Assembly: GCF_025403485.1 (NCBI RefSeq)
Contig: NZ_CP099966.1
Location: 3,261,001 to 3,325,000 of the forward strand
DNA: 64,000 bases
Source: Chryseobacterium paludis
GTDB taxonomy: Bacteria > Bacteroidota > Bacteroidia > Flavobacteriales > Weeksellaceae
Reading direction: 5' to 3'
The notes under the pieces are model-generated. The model was given only the letters and a program-made list of their open reading frames with translations, did no database searches and was not told the DNA's origin. Position numbers and translations under genes: made by a program. Below are positions 1-10,356 of the stretch, piece by piece (the first letter of the stretch is position 1; every line of letters starts with the position of its first letter).

Positions 1-1512
1 TCCGAGCTCAGGAAAATCGACAATATCAACTGACAGAATATTGTCTTTCGCAAGAATTGCGGCGGGGCCTCCGATAGAACCAAGATAGAATCCACCATAC
101 TTATTACAAGCATTCGTCACATCTTTACTTCTATTCCCTTTTGCCAACATAATCATGCTTCCACCATGGCTTTGGAATTCATCAACATAAACATCCATTC
201 TTCCTGCTGTAGTCGGGCCAAAACTTCCAGAAGCCATTCCTTCCGGAGTCTTTGCAGGTCCTGCATAATAGACAGGGTGGTTTTTAAAATATTCCGGCAT
301 CGGTTTACCACTGTCGATCAGTTCTTTAATTTTTGCATGAGCAATATCTCTCGCAACGATCAAAGTTCCATTCAGTTTTAGTCTGGTTTTGATTGGATAT
401 TTAGAAAGTTCAGCCAAAATTTCAGGCATTGGCTTATTCAAATCAATATCAACAGCTTCTTCCAAATGTGGAGCAGTATCGGGTAAAAATCTCTTTGGAT
501 TTTCTTCCAGCTGCTCAAGGAAGATTCCTTCTTTGGTAATTTTACCTTTGATATTTCTGTCTGCTGAGCAAGAAACTCCCATACCTACAGGACAAGATGC
601 TGCATGACGGGGTAATCTTATTACTCTTACATCATGTGTTAAATACTTTCCTCCAAACTGGGCTCCGATAGCACTTTCCTGACACATTTTTTGAACTTTA
701 GCCTCCCATTCAAGATCTCTAAAAGCCTGTCCACCTTCATTTCCTGAGGTTGGAAGATTATCGTAATATTTTGCGGATGCCTTTTTCACTGCCGCTAAAT
801 TAGCTTCCGCAGAAGTCCCTCCAATAACTAAAGCCAGGTGATAAGGAGGACAGGCAGCAGTACCTAGATCCGAAATTCTCTCTTTAATAAATTCCTCTAA
901 AGACTTTTCATTTAATAAAGATTTTGTCTTTTGGTATAAAAATGTCTTATTAGCGGAACCTCCGCCTTTGGTTAGAAATAAAAATTCATAAGAGTCTCCT
1001 TTCTTTGCATATAAATCAATCTGAGCAGGCAGGTTTGAACCGGAGTTCTTTTCATCAAACATCGTTAAAGGAACGATCTGAGAATATCTAAGGTTTCTTT
1101 TCTGATATGTATTATAAATTCCTTTGCTTAAATATTCTCCATCATCTACGCCAGTATAAACATTTTCACCCTTCTTACCCATAACGATAGCTGTTCCTGT
1201 ATCCTGGCAAGAAGGGAGAGCTCCTTCTACCGCTACTGCTGCATTTTGCAGTAAATTATAAGCAACAAACCGGTCGTTATCCGTAGCTTCAGGATCATCG
1301 ATAATTCTCCTAAGACTTTCTAAATGAGAAGAACGAAGCATAAAAGAAACATCAGCCATTGCTTCCTCAGCCAACAACTCCAATCCTTTTGGATCAACAG
1401 TTAGAATCTCTCTTTCTCCAAGTTTTTCAACTTTTACATAGTCTGACGTAAGTTTCTTATATACCGTATCATCTTTCTGAATAGGATACGGATCCTGATA
1501 TCTAAATTCCAT
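1..1512 (-). CDS. Class I (4Fe-4S) fumarate hydratase, partial at window edge
   Basis: This enzyme interconverts fumarate and malate in the TCA cycle using an oxygen-sensitive 4Fe-4S cluster. The frame is open from the ATG at 1512 through the window edge, giving 504 codons of a family usually about 540 long, so only a short C-terminal piece is missing. Three cysteines in the expected contexts are likely cluster ligands: C102 ([10 protein letters not shown]), C221 (ACPPYHLAL) and C307 (ASCPVGMG). The C-terminal beta domain shows GPTTAGRMD followed by a glycine-rich stretch. The gene is divergent from a class II fumarase 136 bp away, so the organism carries both an iron-sulfur and a stable isozyme. 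A fumA/fumB-type assignment is secure; the exact symbol is not. Confidence 0.93.
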   Translation of the reverse strand, partial: MEFRYQDPYPIQKDDTVYKKLTSDYVKVEKLGEREILTVDPKGLELLAEEAMADVSFMLRSSHLESLRRIIDDPEATDNDRFVAYNLLQNAAVAVEGALPSCQDTGTAIVMGKKGENVYTGVDDGEYLSKGIYNTYQKRNLRYSQIVPLTMFDEKNSGSNLPAQIDLYAKKGDSYEFLFLTKGGGSANKTFLYQKTKSLLNEKSLEEFIKERISDLGTAACPPYHLALVIGGTSAEANLAAVKKASAKYYDNLPTSGNEGGQAFRDLEWEAKVQKMCQESAIGAQFGGKYLTHDVRVIRLPRHAASCPVGMGVSCSADRNIKGKITKEGIFLEQLEENPKRFLPDTAPHLEEAVDIDLNKPMPEILAELSKYPIKTRLKLNGTLIVARDIAHAKIKELIDSGKPMPEYFKNHPVYYAGPAKTPEGMASGSFGPTTAGRMDVYVDEFQSHGGSMIMLAKGNRSKDVTNACNKYGGFYLGSIGGPAAILAKDNILSVDIVDFPELG

Positions 1513-1529
1513 TCAATTTTTTCTTTGTG

Positions 1530-1537
1530 CAAAAATA
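1530..1537 (-). promoter_or_regulatory. -7 box of the class I fumarase promoter
   Basis: On the minus strand this reads TATTTTTG, matching the Bacteroidota -7 consensus TAnnTTTG, 17 bp before the class I fumarase start. No clear -33 TTG is seen at the best spacing, so the assignment rests on the -7 box and position. Confidence 0.5.
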
Positions 1538-1648
1538 AACATAGTCTAAAAAACATGAGTAAAATCACCAACATCCGTTGATATTTATAACGATTATAAA
1601 TTGTGGATTTTCCAGTTAATGATTAACTTTATAAAAATTTCAATCACA

Positions 1649-3043
1649 ATGAATTACAGAATAGAAAAAGACACCATGGGTGAGGTGCAGGTTCCTGCTG
1701 ATAAGTTTTGGGGTGCACAAACGGAACGTTCAAGGAATAATTTCAAGATCGGTCCCGAAGGTTCAATGCCACATGAAATTATTGAAGCTTTTGCTTATTT
1801 AAAGAAAGCTGCGGCTTATGCAAACACCGATTTGGGAGCTCTTCCTTCTGAAAAAAGAGATATGATTGCTAAAGTTTGTGATGAGATCTTAGAGGGAAAA
1901 TTAAACGACCAGTTTCCATTGGTTATCTGGCAAACAGGTTCCGGAACACAGTCAAATATGAATATCAATGAGGTCGTTTCGAATAGAGCTCATGTCAATA
2001 ATGGTGGAACTTTAGGAGACAAATCCGAAATTCATCCAAACGATGATGTCAATAAATCTCAGTCTTCCAATGATACTTATCCTACTGCCATGCATATTGC
2101 TGCTTATAAAAAAGTTGTAGAAGTAACTATTCCTGCCGTTGAAAAACTAAAAAATACGTTAGCGGAAAAATCAAATGCTTTTAAGGATGTTGTAAAAATA
2201 GGAAGAACCCATCTGATGGATGCTACTCCTTTAACTTTAGGACAGGAATTCTCGGGATATGTTGCTCAATTGGAATTTGGTCTTAGAGCCTTAAGAAACA
2301 CCCTTCCCCATCTTTCTGAATTAGCATTAGGGGGAACAGCTGTGGGAACAGGGCTAAACACACCAAAAGGATATGACGTAACTGTTGCAGAATACATAGC
2401 GAAATTCACCAATCACCCTTTTATAACTGCCGAAAATAAATTTGAAGCTCTTGCTGCTCATGATGCTATTGTAGAATCTCATGGCGCATTAAAACAATTG
2501 GCCGTTTCATTATTTAAAATAGCTCAGGATATAAGGTTATTGGCTTCTGGACCCCGTTCTGGAATTGGTGAAATTCATATCCCTGAAAATGAACCTGGAT
2601 CTTCTATTATGCCGGGAAAAGTAAATCCTACCCAAAATGAAGCATTAACAATGGTTTGTGCTCAGGTTCTAGGAAATGACACTACAATTTCATTTGCCGG
2701 AACTCAGGGAAATTATGAACTGAATGTTTTCAAACCGGTAATGGCTTATAACTTTTTGCAATCTGCACAACTTATCGCCGATGCATGTACATCTTTTAAT
2801 GACCATTGTGCCATTGGAATTGAGCCTAATTATGAAAGAATAAAAGAATTGGTAGACAAATCTTTAATGCTCGTTACTGCGTTAAATACACATATCGGTT
2901 ATGAAAATGCAGCTAAAATTGCTAAAACAGCTCATAAAAATGGAACAACCTTAAAAGAAGAAGCGGTAAATCTTGGATTACTTACTGCTGAACAGTTTGA
3001 CGAATGGGTAAAACCTGAAGATATGGTAGGAAGTTTAAAATAA
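1649..3043 (+). CDS. fumC: Class II fumarate hydratase FumC
   Basis: Iron-independent fumarase of the aspartase/fumarase superfamily, acting as a cytoplasmic homotetramer in the TCA cycle. The frame stays open upstream to a non-ATG codon at 1601, but the ATG at 1649 gives [13 protein letters not shown] and 464 residues, the normal family length, so I use it. The superfamily signature [11 protein letters not shown] spans residues 317-327, with the catalytic serine at S318. Other conserved blocks are [13 protein letters not shown], the [14 protein letters not shown] segment and the N-terminal WGAQTERS. It is divergent from the class I fumarase, and a strong terminator follows the stop. Confidence 0.97.
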   Translation: MNYRIEKDTMGEVQVPADKFWGAQTERSRNNFKIGPEGSMPHEIIEAFAYLKKAAAYANTDLGALPSEKRDMIAKVCDEILEGKLNDQFPLVIWQTGSGTQSNMNINEVVSNRAHVNNGGTLGDKSEIHPNDDVNKSQSSNDTYPTAMHIAAYKKVVEVTIPAVEKLKNTLAEKSNAFKDVVKIGRTHLMDATPLTLGQEFSGYVAQLEFGLRALRNTLPHLSELALGGTAVGTGLNTPKGYDVTVAEYIAKFTNHPFITAENKFEALAAHDAIVESHGALKQLAVSLFKIAQDIRLLASGPRSGIGEIHIPENEPGSSIMPGKVNPTQNEALTMVCAQVLGNDTTISFAGTQGNYELNVFKPVMAYNFLQSAQLIADACTSFNDHCAIGIEPNYERIKELVDKSLMLVTALNTHIGYENAAKIAKTAHKNGTTLKEEAVNLGLLTAEQFDEWVKPEDMVGSLK

Positions 3044-3070
3044 TTAAGATTTTTTAAACGTTAGATATTA

Positions 3071-3101
3071 AAAAGACTCCGGAATATTTCCGGAGTCTTT
3101 T
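3071..3101 (+). terminator. Terminator after fumC
   Basis: A perfect 14-bp stem (aaaagactccggaa pairing with ttccggagtctttt) with a 3-nt loop lies 27 bp after the fumC stop. It is symmetrical and can also serve the convergent gene ending at 3120. Confidence 0.85.
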
Positions 3102-3119
3102 ATATAAATAATTGTGTTT

Positions 3120-4157
3120 TTACCACCATAAGGCGACGCCAATAATTAATGCTTTGTCATTTTTGAAAGTATCATCTTTAAAGAAGTTACTGAAATCTTT
3201 TTTCACAAAAATACTATAGTCATTATAAGAAAGTGTAATCTGTCCACCATATACAAAAGGATTTACCTGGTAATCCCCTCTATTTCTTGAATTGATATCA
3301 TCTGCTTTGACAATATTGTTGCTGGACATTCTTACCCCTCCATAAACATTAGCTCCAACCTTGAATCCTTTATTATAATCTCTGTACTGAATATCCATTC
3401 CAGCACTTTTCAGTTTTGAAAAATTATATTGCAATCCAAGAGGAATAATAATATAACCTGTTCTAAGTTTACTTTTATCTACATTTCCGCCACCTGATTC
3501 TACATGAACATTCCCGTTAGTATCTTTTGCAAAAACCATATTATGATCCAAACGAACAGTTCTCCATGAAAATCCTACTCCCGAGATAAGCCCCCAGGGA
3601 CTTGTTCTGCCAAACTGATAATTAAACTTCAAACCAAACTCAAGATTATTAGCATAACCCAGATTTTTATCAAGGGCATTATCAGAAAGGTTATTGGTAA
3701 GCGCCATAGCTCCATAAGAAATATAAGCCCCAATATTTTTTGTTGCACGAAACTTTTTCAAGAGCTTTGCCTTCAACTCTTCCTTTGACGTAATATCAGT
3801 ATTTAGAAGAGAGTATCTTACCTGTTTCTGAACTACTGTATCCAGATCAAAACCTAAATCTTCTATTCTCTGATCTATTTTTTCCGAAAAACGATCAGCA
3901 ATTTCAGCTTTCTGTTTATTAAATTCAGCTTTATCTAAACCTTTAGTCTGAAGATCCAAAAGTTCTGCTTCCATAAGCTTTTTCTCTTCCTGAATAATTG
4001 TATTAATCTTTGTAGCATATTCTTCTACTTTTTCCTTTACCATAGGACTTACATCAGATTCCTCTTTTGATGGGAAATTAAATGTCGGTGTTTTTTGTGC
4101 GTATGCTGAGGCAGAAAAAAGGCACACGAATCCTATCAGGATAAATTTCTTGATCAT
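3120..4157 (-). CDS. Predicted outer-membrane beta-barrel protein with periplasmic coiled-coil region
   Basis: I do not recognise a named family. The 345-residue product starts with a clear signal peptide, cut near SAYAQ at about residue 20. Residues 30-120 are highly charged and helical, rich in Lys, Glu and Gln, and probably a periplasmic coiled coil. From about residue 140 to the end there are alternating aromatic and small residues and Gly/Asn-rich turns typical of a beta-barrel, ending in an aromatic terminus (ALWW) as in outer-membrane proteins. It lies 29 bp downstream of the likely anti-sigma factor and on the same strand, so it is probably co-transcribed with the sigma/anti-sigma pair. 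Confidence 0.75.
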   Translation of the reverse strand: MIKKFILIGFVCLFSASAYAQKTPTFNFPSKEESDVSPMVKEKVEEYATKINTIIQEEKKLMEAELLDLQTKGLDKAEFNKQKAEIADRFSEKIDQRIEDLGFDLDTVVQKQVRYSLLNTDITSKEELKAKLLKKFRATKNIGAYISYGAMALTNNLSDNALDKNLGYANNLEFGLKFNYQFGRTSPWGLISGVGFSWRTVRLDHNMVFAKDTNGNVHVESGGGNVDKSKLRTGYIIIPLGLQYNFSKLKSAGMDIQYRDYNKGFKVGANVYGGVRMSSNNIVKADDINSRNRGDYQVNPFVYGGQITLSYNDYSIFVKKDFSNFFKDDTFKNDKALIIGVALWW

Positions 4158-4186
4158 AGTATTATTTTTTTATTGTTTAAAATTTA

Positions 4187-4810
4187 TTATTTCCCGTTCA
4201 AATCGATTTTCGCTACATTAGTTTTGTCTTTGGTCTTTTCAATGACATCTTTATGTTCGACCGAAAAAAGTAAGGTTGAAGGATCAACATATTTTTTCCT
4301 CTTTTCAGACGTTTTTGAAGAATCAGTTTGTGCAATAATTTTCGCAGGGGTAACGTCTGTAATATGGGATGCCAATTCTGAAGCATCATCTTTGATTATA
4401 GGAAGTTTCTTAGTTTCAGTGAAAACTTTTGTTTCTGGTATTTCGGTTTTCTTAATCGGTTCAGTATTCTTTATTTCAACAGTGTTTTTTTGATCTTGGG
4501 CCACTAATACAGGAGATTCTCTTATTATTTCCACTGCATTTGTATCCTTTTTAACATCAATAGTCGGCTTATCTTTTTTTACAACCTGCAGCTCTGATTC
4601 ACTCGGTTTATTGTAAAATACCAGTACAAAACCCAGACTAAATATAAGAATAAGACAAGCAGCCACCAATAACAAGTTTAGTTTTGATTTTGGACGATCA
4701 TTTTGCGTTTGACTTTCAATTTCAGACCATAGATCTCTCGAAGGAGTTATTTCTCTTTCCTCGATTTGTTTTTTAATCTGATTTTCAAAATTATTTTTAA
4801 TTGTGTTCAT
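4187..4810 (-). CDS. Probable membrane-bound anti-sigma factor
   Basis: A 207-residue single-pass protein. The first 45 residues are cytoplasmic and contain the TPSRDLWSEIE segment common in Bacteroidota anti-sigma-like proteins. One membrane helix (about 45-65, LLLVAACLILIFSLGFVLVFY) follows, then a Lys/Glu/Thr-rich extracytoplasmic tail of low complexity. Its start overlaps the end of the ECF sigma gene by 14 bp, implying translational coupling. The anti-sigma role is inferred from topology and context; no zinc-binding ZAS motif is visible. A simpler alternative is a membrane protein of unknown function in the same operon. Confidence 0.7.
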   Translation of the reverse strand: MNTIKNNFENQIKKQIEEREITPSRDLWSEIESQTQNDRPKSKLNLLLVAACLILIFSLGFVLVFYNKPSESELQVVKKDKPTIDVKKDTNAVEIIRESPVLVAQDQKNTVEIKNTEPIKKTEIPETKVFTETKKLPIIKDDASELASHITDVTPAKIIAQTDSSKTSEKRKKYVDPSTLLFSVEHKDVIEKTKDKTNVAKIDLNGK

Positions 4811-5357
4811 TTCTTAGTGTTTTCTGTTGTTGAAAGTAGATCTTTCTTAGCTTTTCTTTTGCTCTGAATAATTGCGTTTTACTAACGGCAATTGAAATCT
4901 TCAGGGTATCAGCAATTTCTTGATGGGAATACCCTTCCAAAACATATAAGTTGAAAACCATCTTATAAGCATCTGGCAATTGATCCAAAAGTTCTTGTGC
5001 ATTAAAATCAAATACTACTTCTTCATCCTGAATCTCTTCCATAAAAGACTGACTGATGTCATCAAGGTAAAAAACTGTTTTGTGACTTTTAATAAAGTTT
5101 AAACATTCATTGACAACAATCCTTCTTGCCCAGCCTTCGAGGTTACCATCTCCTCTAAAGCCTTCGATATGTTTAAATATTTTACAAAATGCTCTGATAA
5201 CACAATCTTCTGCCTGATACAAATCACTGATATAGCTCTTACTTACGCTCAGTAATTTTTTTACATTCTGGTCATAAAAGAATTTTTGCGCAGCCGCATC
5301 CTGTTTCTTCAGGCGGCTTAACAAATCATCTTTTTTATTTCCGAACAAAAGTTTCAT
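4797..5357 (-). CDS. ECF-type RNA polymerase sigma-70 factor
   Basis: A 186-residue extracytoplasmic-function sigma factor containing only regions 2 and 4. Region 2 includes DLYQAEDCVIRAFCKIFKHI and the DNA-melting segment near GNLEGWARRIVVN. Region 4 has the helix-turn-helix LEGYSHQEIADTLKISIAVSK, where QEIA is typical. It heads a three-gene transcription unit with the likely anti-sigma factor and an outer-membrane protein, which fits a cell-envelope signalling module. The inducing signal cannot be read from sequence. Confidence 0.93.
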   Translation of the reverse strand: MKLLFGNKKDDLLSRLKKQDAAAQKFFYDQNVKKLLSVSKSYISDLYQAEDCVIRAFCKIFKHIEGFRGDGNLEGWARRIVVNECLNFIKSHKTVFYLDDISQSFMEEIQDEEVVFDFNAQELLDQLPDAYKMVFNLYVLEGYSHQEIADTLKISIAVSKTQLFRAKEKLRKIYFQQQKTLRNEHN

Positions 5358-5439
5358 TTTTGATTAGTTTCTAATATAAAGACAACAGAAATTTAAAAAG
5401 GTTACACAAAAAATATTTTTTTATTTTTTTACACTAAAA

Positions 5440-6375
5440 TTATCCGGCAAAATCATCTAACATATCCCTTGTTGGAGCAAAGAAAAGAGTTCCCGTTTCT
5501 GCAGTACTGAAATCCAAAATCCTATCATAATTTCCAACAGGATCTCCAATAAACATATTGGTCAGCATTTTTTGTACTGTTGTAAATGTGTTTGCGTAAG
5601 CAATAAAATAGGTTCCAAATTCATTTGTTGATGGATTTCCAAAGGGCATATTATCTCTGACAATTTTTAATTCTTCTCCGTTTTCTCCTTCGACATTTGC
5701 CAAGGCAATATGGGAGTTTGCTGGTTTTACATCATCCGACATTTCAATATCTTTCTCCTTTGACCTTCCGATCACTTTTTCCTGTTCGTCTGTTGAAAGT
5801 CCTTTCCAGGCATCCATATTATGAAGGTATTTCTGAACAAAAAGGTAACTTCCTCCTTTATATTTCAAATCTTCATCTCCAATTTTAGCAAAATAATCCC
5901 GATCTTCTCCATGAGGATTCTCGGTACCATCTACAAAACCTAAAATTGATCGGGCATCCCAATATTTAAACCCATGAATTTCCAGAATACTTTCAGCTAC
6001 AGAACTCAACAGTTTTGAAATCTCAATTGCCATGTCAAAACAGATACTGTTATTATCCGCTCTAAGATGAAAGTGCAGATCCCCTGAAGTAGCTACAGCA
6101 GTATGCTTAATGCCTTTTATTTCTTTAAAATTGGTTAATTCTTTTGGAAGAGGCGTTGGCAGCTCCAGTTTTTTCCATGCTTCATATCCTATTGCCATGA
6201 CGCAGCTTGCTCTGCTATCCGGAAACCTGTTAAAGGCAGAATTATTAAGATTTAAAACCAATGCACAAAGTTGTTGAAATATACTTTTCAACTGCGGGTT
6301 GTCATTCAGTTTCCAGACCATAAAAATGGTATTACTGTTGGGGTAGTCAGTAACATTTTGCGATTCTAGACCCAT
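5440..6375 (-). CDS. Dyp-type haem peroxidase
   Basis: Dye-decolourising peroxidases are haem enzymes that oxidise substrates with hydrogen peroxide. The product has 311 residues, the usual size for the P-class cytosolic type. The family GxxDG motif appears as GFVDGTENP with D149, the probable proximal haem histidine is H222 (KPANSHIAL), and R240 is a candidate distal arginine. The ferredoxin-like repeat ends with FFAPTRDMLDDF. No signal peptide is present, so it is cytoplasmic. It lies 17 bp downstream of the ABC ATPase gene on the same strand, so it may be co-transcribed. Confidence 0.95.
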   Translation of the reverse strand: MGLESQNVTDYPNSNTIFMVWKLNDNPQLKSIFQQLCALVLNLNNSAFNRFPDSRASCVMAIGYEAWKKLELPTPLPKELTNFKEIKGIKHTAVATSGDLHFHLRADNNSICFDMAIEISKLLSSVAESILEIHGFKYWDARSILGFVDGTENPHGEDRDYFAKIGDEDLKYKGGSYLFVQKYLHNMDAWKGLSTDEQEKVIGRSKEKDIEMSDDVKPANSHIALANVEGENGEELKIVRDNMPFGNPSTNEFGTYFIAYANTFTTVQKMLTNMFIGDPVGNYDRILDFSTAETGTLFFAPTRDMLDDFAG

Positions 6376-6392
6376 TTGTATTTTTGTTTAAA

Positions 6393-7106
6393 TTAAGATT
6401 GTAGAGAAACCTGATCAGCAAAATACTGCTCCAGATCTTGCAGAGTCTCAGGATTAGTCTGAATATCTTTAACCATTTTCCCTTTATTAACAACTACAAT
6501 TCTATTACATACTTCAGTTGTATGTGATAGATCGTGACTTGATATAAGAAATGTTACACCATCCTGTTTAGATAATTCTTTGATCATATTTTTAAGCTTT
6601 ATCTGTGTTGAAGGATCCAGGTTAGCAAAAGGCTCATCCAAAATAATGATCTCAGGATTACCAATAATAGCTCCCACAATTCCTACTTTCTTTTGATTCC
6701 CTTTTGACAGATCACGTACATACTTTCCGGAATTCAATATTTCTCCATTAAATAGATCATGGAACGGCTTCAGGAACTCATCTACAGAAGCCTTATTTTG
6801 TCCTCTTAACTCTCCAATGAAATAGAAATATTCCTCTGGTGTCAGATAGCCTATCAAAAATGTATCATCTACGAATGCTGAAACCTTACTTTTCCATGCT
6901 TCAGATTCATTCACTTTAATATCATCAATGCTTACAAAACCAGTAGTAGGCTGAATCAGATCCAGCATTAAACTAAATAGTGTAGTCTTTCCGGCACCGT
7001 TATTTCCAACCAGCCCAAAGGTTTCTCCCTTAGGAATCTCAAGATTTTCGATGCTAAGAACAGTAGCAGTTCCGTATGTTTTAGATAAGTTATTTATAGT
7101 AATCAT
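6393..7106 (-). CDS. ABC transporter ATP-binding protein
   Basis: This 237-residue nucleotide-binding domain powers an ABC transporter. Walker A is GNNGAGKTT (residues 34-42), the signature motif is LSKGNQKKVG, and Walker B is IIILDEP followed by the D-loop and the switch histidine in SSHDLSH. It sits 4 bp downstream of the DUF5687 membrane protein gene, so the two form an exporter-like pair. The class resembles ABC-2 type drug or lipid exporters, but the substrate is not predictable. Confidence 0.95.
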   Translation of the reverse strand: MITINNLSKTYGTATVLSIENLEIPKGETFGLVGNNGAGKTTLFSLMLDLIQPTTGFVSIDDIKVNESEAWKSKVSAFVDDTFLIGYLTPEEYFYFIGELRGQNKASVDEFLKPFHDLFNGEILNSGKYVRDLSKGNQKKVGIVGAIIGNPEIIILDEPFANLDPSTQIKLKNMIKELSKQDGVTFLISSHDLSHTTEVCNRIVVVNKGKMVKDIQTNPETLQDLEQYFADQVSLQS

Positions 7107-7110
7107 TGTA

Positions 7111-8577
7111 TTAATCTTTATTTTTGAATGCGTCCAGTGTACTGTATTTTTCTCTTTTGTAATGTCTTACGATGATATCAAAGATTTTCTCCCTGAACAA
7201 GAAACCAATTAATCCTAAAATGGCAATACTAATTACCCCTCCGGTCATCCCAAAGAAGTGTTTTGAAGCGGCAAATACGGCCATTGGCAGCAGCATTTTA
7301 GGAATAAGCAATAGCATTGCTTTTAAATTAAAACTGTTTTTCTGCCCCATTCTCTTTTCTTTTGAATTTAAATCGATCTGCGTTTTATTAAATGCACCCG
7401 ACCAAAGTGTAAATTGAGAATTCACTCCCATATTATATAAACCAGCGGCCAAAAAAGTAATGTATATTTCCCAACCGAAATAGGCATAAAATAAAGCAAG
7501 CACCATTGAGAGACAAGTCACAATATTCATCAACCACCATTTTGCCTTGAGATATTCTTTGTAGGGTACATTAAGTGTCATCATCAGAGGATAATAAGAG
7601 CTGTCGAAAGCAGGAACTCTCTGTCCAAATAAAAACTGAAAACCTCCGGTTACAAATAATCCCATAAACATCATCATAGCAGGAGTTTTATACACCGTGG
7701 CGACAAACATTAAGAGTCCATAAAAAACAAAAAAGAAACTGCCTAATAAAATACCTTTCGTTACTTTGTTTCGTCTGAGCATTTTAATATCGTTATTGAT
7801 AAATGTCCCCAAAGCCCCATATTTATTAAGAAACGCTATATTTTCGGTCTTACCAACGGTCTTTTTTGCCTCTAGACCCTGATCAAGATAAAATTCCTTA
7901 CGAACGTGTTTAAAACAAATCCACCATAGTCCCAAAAACAAAGCCAGAGCAATTACAGCAAAGTAAGGTTTTTCAAAAAAGCTGTAAAACACCATTTCCG
8001 AGTAAGATAATACCGGAATAATCTGATAATAACCCAATACACCAACTATTCCAAAGATAGCCGCCACTACAATGGCAACTGTTTCTTTATCATTGAAAAA
8101 AATATTGATGAAATTATTAAGATAAAAAAGTGAGGAAATTCCTACAAACCATGCAAAGATCTCTAAGAATCCATATCCGTTGAATAAGGCTATAATAGAA
8201 AATGTAATGAAGAAAAGGGAATTTAACCAACTGAAAGCAGATAAAAAGGTTTTTATCAACATATAGTTGACCAATGTTTTCTTTGGAATATTAAGAGTAA
8301 GAAAAGGTTTTATATTTTGTGTCGGCATTTCCTGCCAGATATATTTGGCAATAAGATCAACAACCCATCCTATAATTAAAAATCTGGAAACTATTTTTAA
8401 AGGATCCTGATGGAGTTCTTCCTGTACATAGAAAAAAGCGGCAAATGCCCCACCGGCTAAACATGCCATAAAATAAAGAATCCCCATAAAACGGAGAATC
8501 TTCATTGCCATATTAATCCCAACGGAAGTACCACGAAAAAAACTCTTGATTTCTAACCTAAGGAATCTTAAAAACAT
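7111..8577 (-). CDS. DUF5687-family membrane protein, partner of ABC ATPase
   Basis: A 488-residue polytopic membrane protein with about 10-12 hydrophobic helices and a short cytoplasmic start (MFLRFLRLEIKSFFR). It resembles the Bacteroidota DUF5687 family, which is typically encoded next to an ABC ATPase and is likely its permease. The adjoining ATPase gene starts 4 bp after its stop, supporting this pairing. The family name is from memory of its length and start, not a search. Substrate unknown. Confidence 0.82.
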   Translation of the reverse strand: MFLRFLRLEIKSFFRGTSVGINMAMKILRFMGILYFMACLAGGAFAAFFYVQEELHQDPLKIVSRFLIIGWVVDLIAKYIWQEMPTQNIKPFLTLNIPKKTLVNYMLIKTFLSAFSWLNSLFFITFSIIALFNGYGFLEIFAWFVGISSLFYLNNFINIFFNDKETVAIVVAAIFGIVGVLGYYQIIPVLSYSEMVFYSFFEKPYFAVIALALFLGLWWICFKHVRKEFYLDQGLEAKKTVGKTENIAFLNKYGALGTFINNDIKMLRRNKVTKGILLGSFFFVFYGLLMFVATVYKTPAMMMFMGLFVTGGFQFLFGQRVPAFDSSYYPLMMTLNVPYKEYLKAKWWLMNIVTCLSMVLALFYAYFGWEIYITFLAAGLYNMGVNSQFTLWSGAFNKTQIDLNSKEKRMGQKNSFNLKAMLLLIPKMLLPMAVFAASKHFFGMTGGVISIAILGLIGFLFREKIFDIIVRHYKREKYSTLDAFKNKD

Positions 8578-8626
8578 ATCATACTTTTTTACATTAGTAA
8601 ATATAATGTAAAAAATGTTACAAAAA

Positions 8627-10276
8627 TTAACCTATAAGCTCTTTTGCTTGTGCTAATGCAGCTTCAGTAATCTTACTTCCGGAAAGTAATTGGGCAATTT
8701 CGTTAAGCTTTTCAGCTTCATTGAGTGGAATGATTGTAGACTGGGTTTTTCCTGAAACATCATGCTTTACCACTTTATAATTATTATTCCCTTTCGCTGC
8801 CACTTGAGCCAGGTGGGAAATAACAATAAGCTGCATATCTTCTGACATTTCACGCATCAGGTTTCCTATTTCTTCAGCTACCTTACCGGAAACTCCGGTA
8901 TCGATCTCATCTAAAATAAGTGTTGGCAGCTCATCGCTTTCAGCAATAATCTTTTTAACTGCCAGCATTACCCTTGATCGTTCACCTCCTGAGATAGCTG
9001 TTTGAATAGGTTTTAATGGGAATCCTGAATTTGCCTGAAATAAAAGCTGAATATTTTCCTTACCAAAAGCATTAAATTCCGAAGCATCCTGTAGCTCTAT
9101 ATCTACCTTCGCTTTTTCAAGCCCTAATTTTTTTAATAATTCTTCAGCTTTTTTTATAAATACAGGAACACTTTTTTTTCTGTTTTTAGAAAGTTTTTCA
9201 GAAAGTGACTGAAGTGATTTTTCTTTCTTCGTAATATTTTCCTGGATTTCAACAATGTGAGACTCCAGTTCGGAAGCTCCTTCCTGTTCGCTCGATAATT
9301 GATCTCTGATTTCTTTCAGGTCATTAACATTTGAAACATTATGCTTTAATAACAAAGCATTGAGTTTATTACTAAGCTCGGAAAGCAAAGCTAAATTTTC
9401 GGGATTAGCTTCAATTTTTTCTGCCTCATCCTCTAATTCAGAAATGATGTCTTTTAATTCAACAAAAGACTCTTCCAATCTTTTATCAACTTCTGAAAAG
9501 CTGTGCGAAACCTCTGCTATTTTTGAAAGTTTATGTTTAGCCTCATTAAAAAAAGAGAGAATTCCAATTTCTTCCTGATGAAATCTTGATAAAACCTGAG
9601 CTAGATTTTCAGAAATCATCTCTGCATTTTCCTGAATAGAAAGTTGGTTCTGCAATTCCTCGTAGTCAACATCATCCAGCCTCAGATCATCTAATTCACT
9701 TAATAAAAACTGTTTGTAATCACTTTCTTTATTGTTTTCTGAAAGTTGAGTCTGCAATTTTTTAAGTTGAGTTTTTAAACTTTGAAATTCTAAAAATTCA
9801 TGCTGATAATCTGTGATGAGCTGTTTATTTTCAGAGAGCCCGTCAATAATTTTAAACTGATATTCTGAGGTGAAAAGATTTGAAGTTTCAAATTGAGAAT
9901 GGATATCGATAAGTTGTGAAGAAAGTTCTTTTAAAATATCTAATGTAACCGGCACATCATTTATAAAAGCTCTCGATTTTCCAGATGGTAAAATCTCTCT
10001 TCTGATAATAGTCTGATGTTCATAATCCAGATCATTCTCTATAAAGAATTTTTTAAACTGATTATTTAAAGAGAACTCTGTTTCAACAATACTTTTTTCT
10101 TCAGTATTTGAAATAGATTTTAAATCTGCTCTTTCGCCTAAAATAAGTCTTAAAGCCCCTAAAATAATAGACTTTCCTGCTCCCGTTTCACCAGTAATTA
10201 CCTGTAAACCGTTTTGCAATGACACTTCAAGAGTATCAATAAGGGCAAAATTTTTAATGAAGATTTTAGAAAGCAT
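8627..10276 (-). CDS. recN: DNA repair protein RecN
   Basis: RecN is an SMC-like ATPase that acts at double-strand breaks in recombinational repair. The 549-residue product has Walker A GETGAGKS (residues 29-36) near the N terminus, a long central coiled coil (about 150-370, rich in Glu, Lys and Leu) and a C-terminal ABC half with SGGERSRVMLA and Walker B LILDEIDTGVSG. The length fits the family. It lies between the DUF4835 gene and the DUF5687 gene in the leftward run, 80 bp after the DUF4835 stop. Confidence 0.97.
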   Translation of the reverse strand: MLSKIFIKNFALIDTLEVSLQNGLQVITGETGAGKSIILGALRLILGERADLKSISNTEEKSIVETEFSLNNQFKKFFIENDLDYEHQTIIRREILPSGKSRAFINDVPVTLDILKELSSQLIDIHSQFETSNLFTSEYQFKIIDGLSENKQLITDYQHEFLEFQSLKTQLKKLQTQLSENNKESDYKQFLLSELDDLRLDDVDYEELQNQLSIQENAEMISENLAQVLSRFHQEEIGILSFFNEAKHKLSKIAEVSHSFSEVDKRLEESFVELKDIISELEDEAEKIEANPENLALLSELSNKLNALLLKHNVSNVNDLKEIRDQLSSEQEGASELESHIVEIQENITKKEKSLQSLSEKLSKNRKKSVPVFIKKAEELLKKLGLEKAKVDIELQDASEFNAFGKENIQLLFQANSGFPLKPIQTAISGGERSRVMLAVKKIIAESDELPTLILDEIDTGVSGKVAEEIGNLMREMSEDMQLIVISHLAQVAAKGNNNYKVVKHDVSGKTQSTIIPLNEAEKLNEIAQLLSGSKITEAALAQAKELIG

Positions 10277-10356
10277 AAATTTCCGGCAGATTAGACTGCA
10301 AATATAAAATTTTAGAATTCAGAATTCAAGATATTTATCTCCTTAAAATCTATTTT

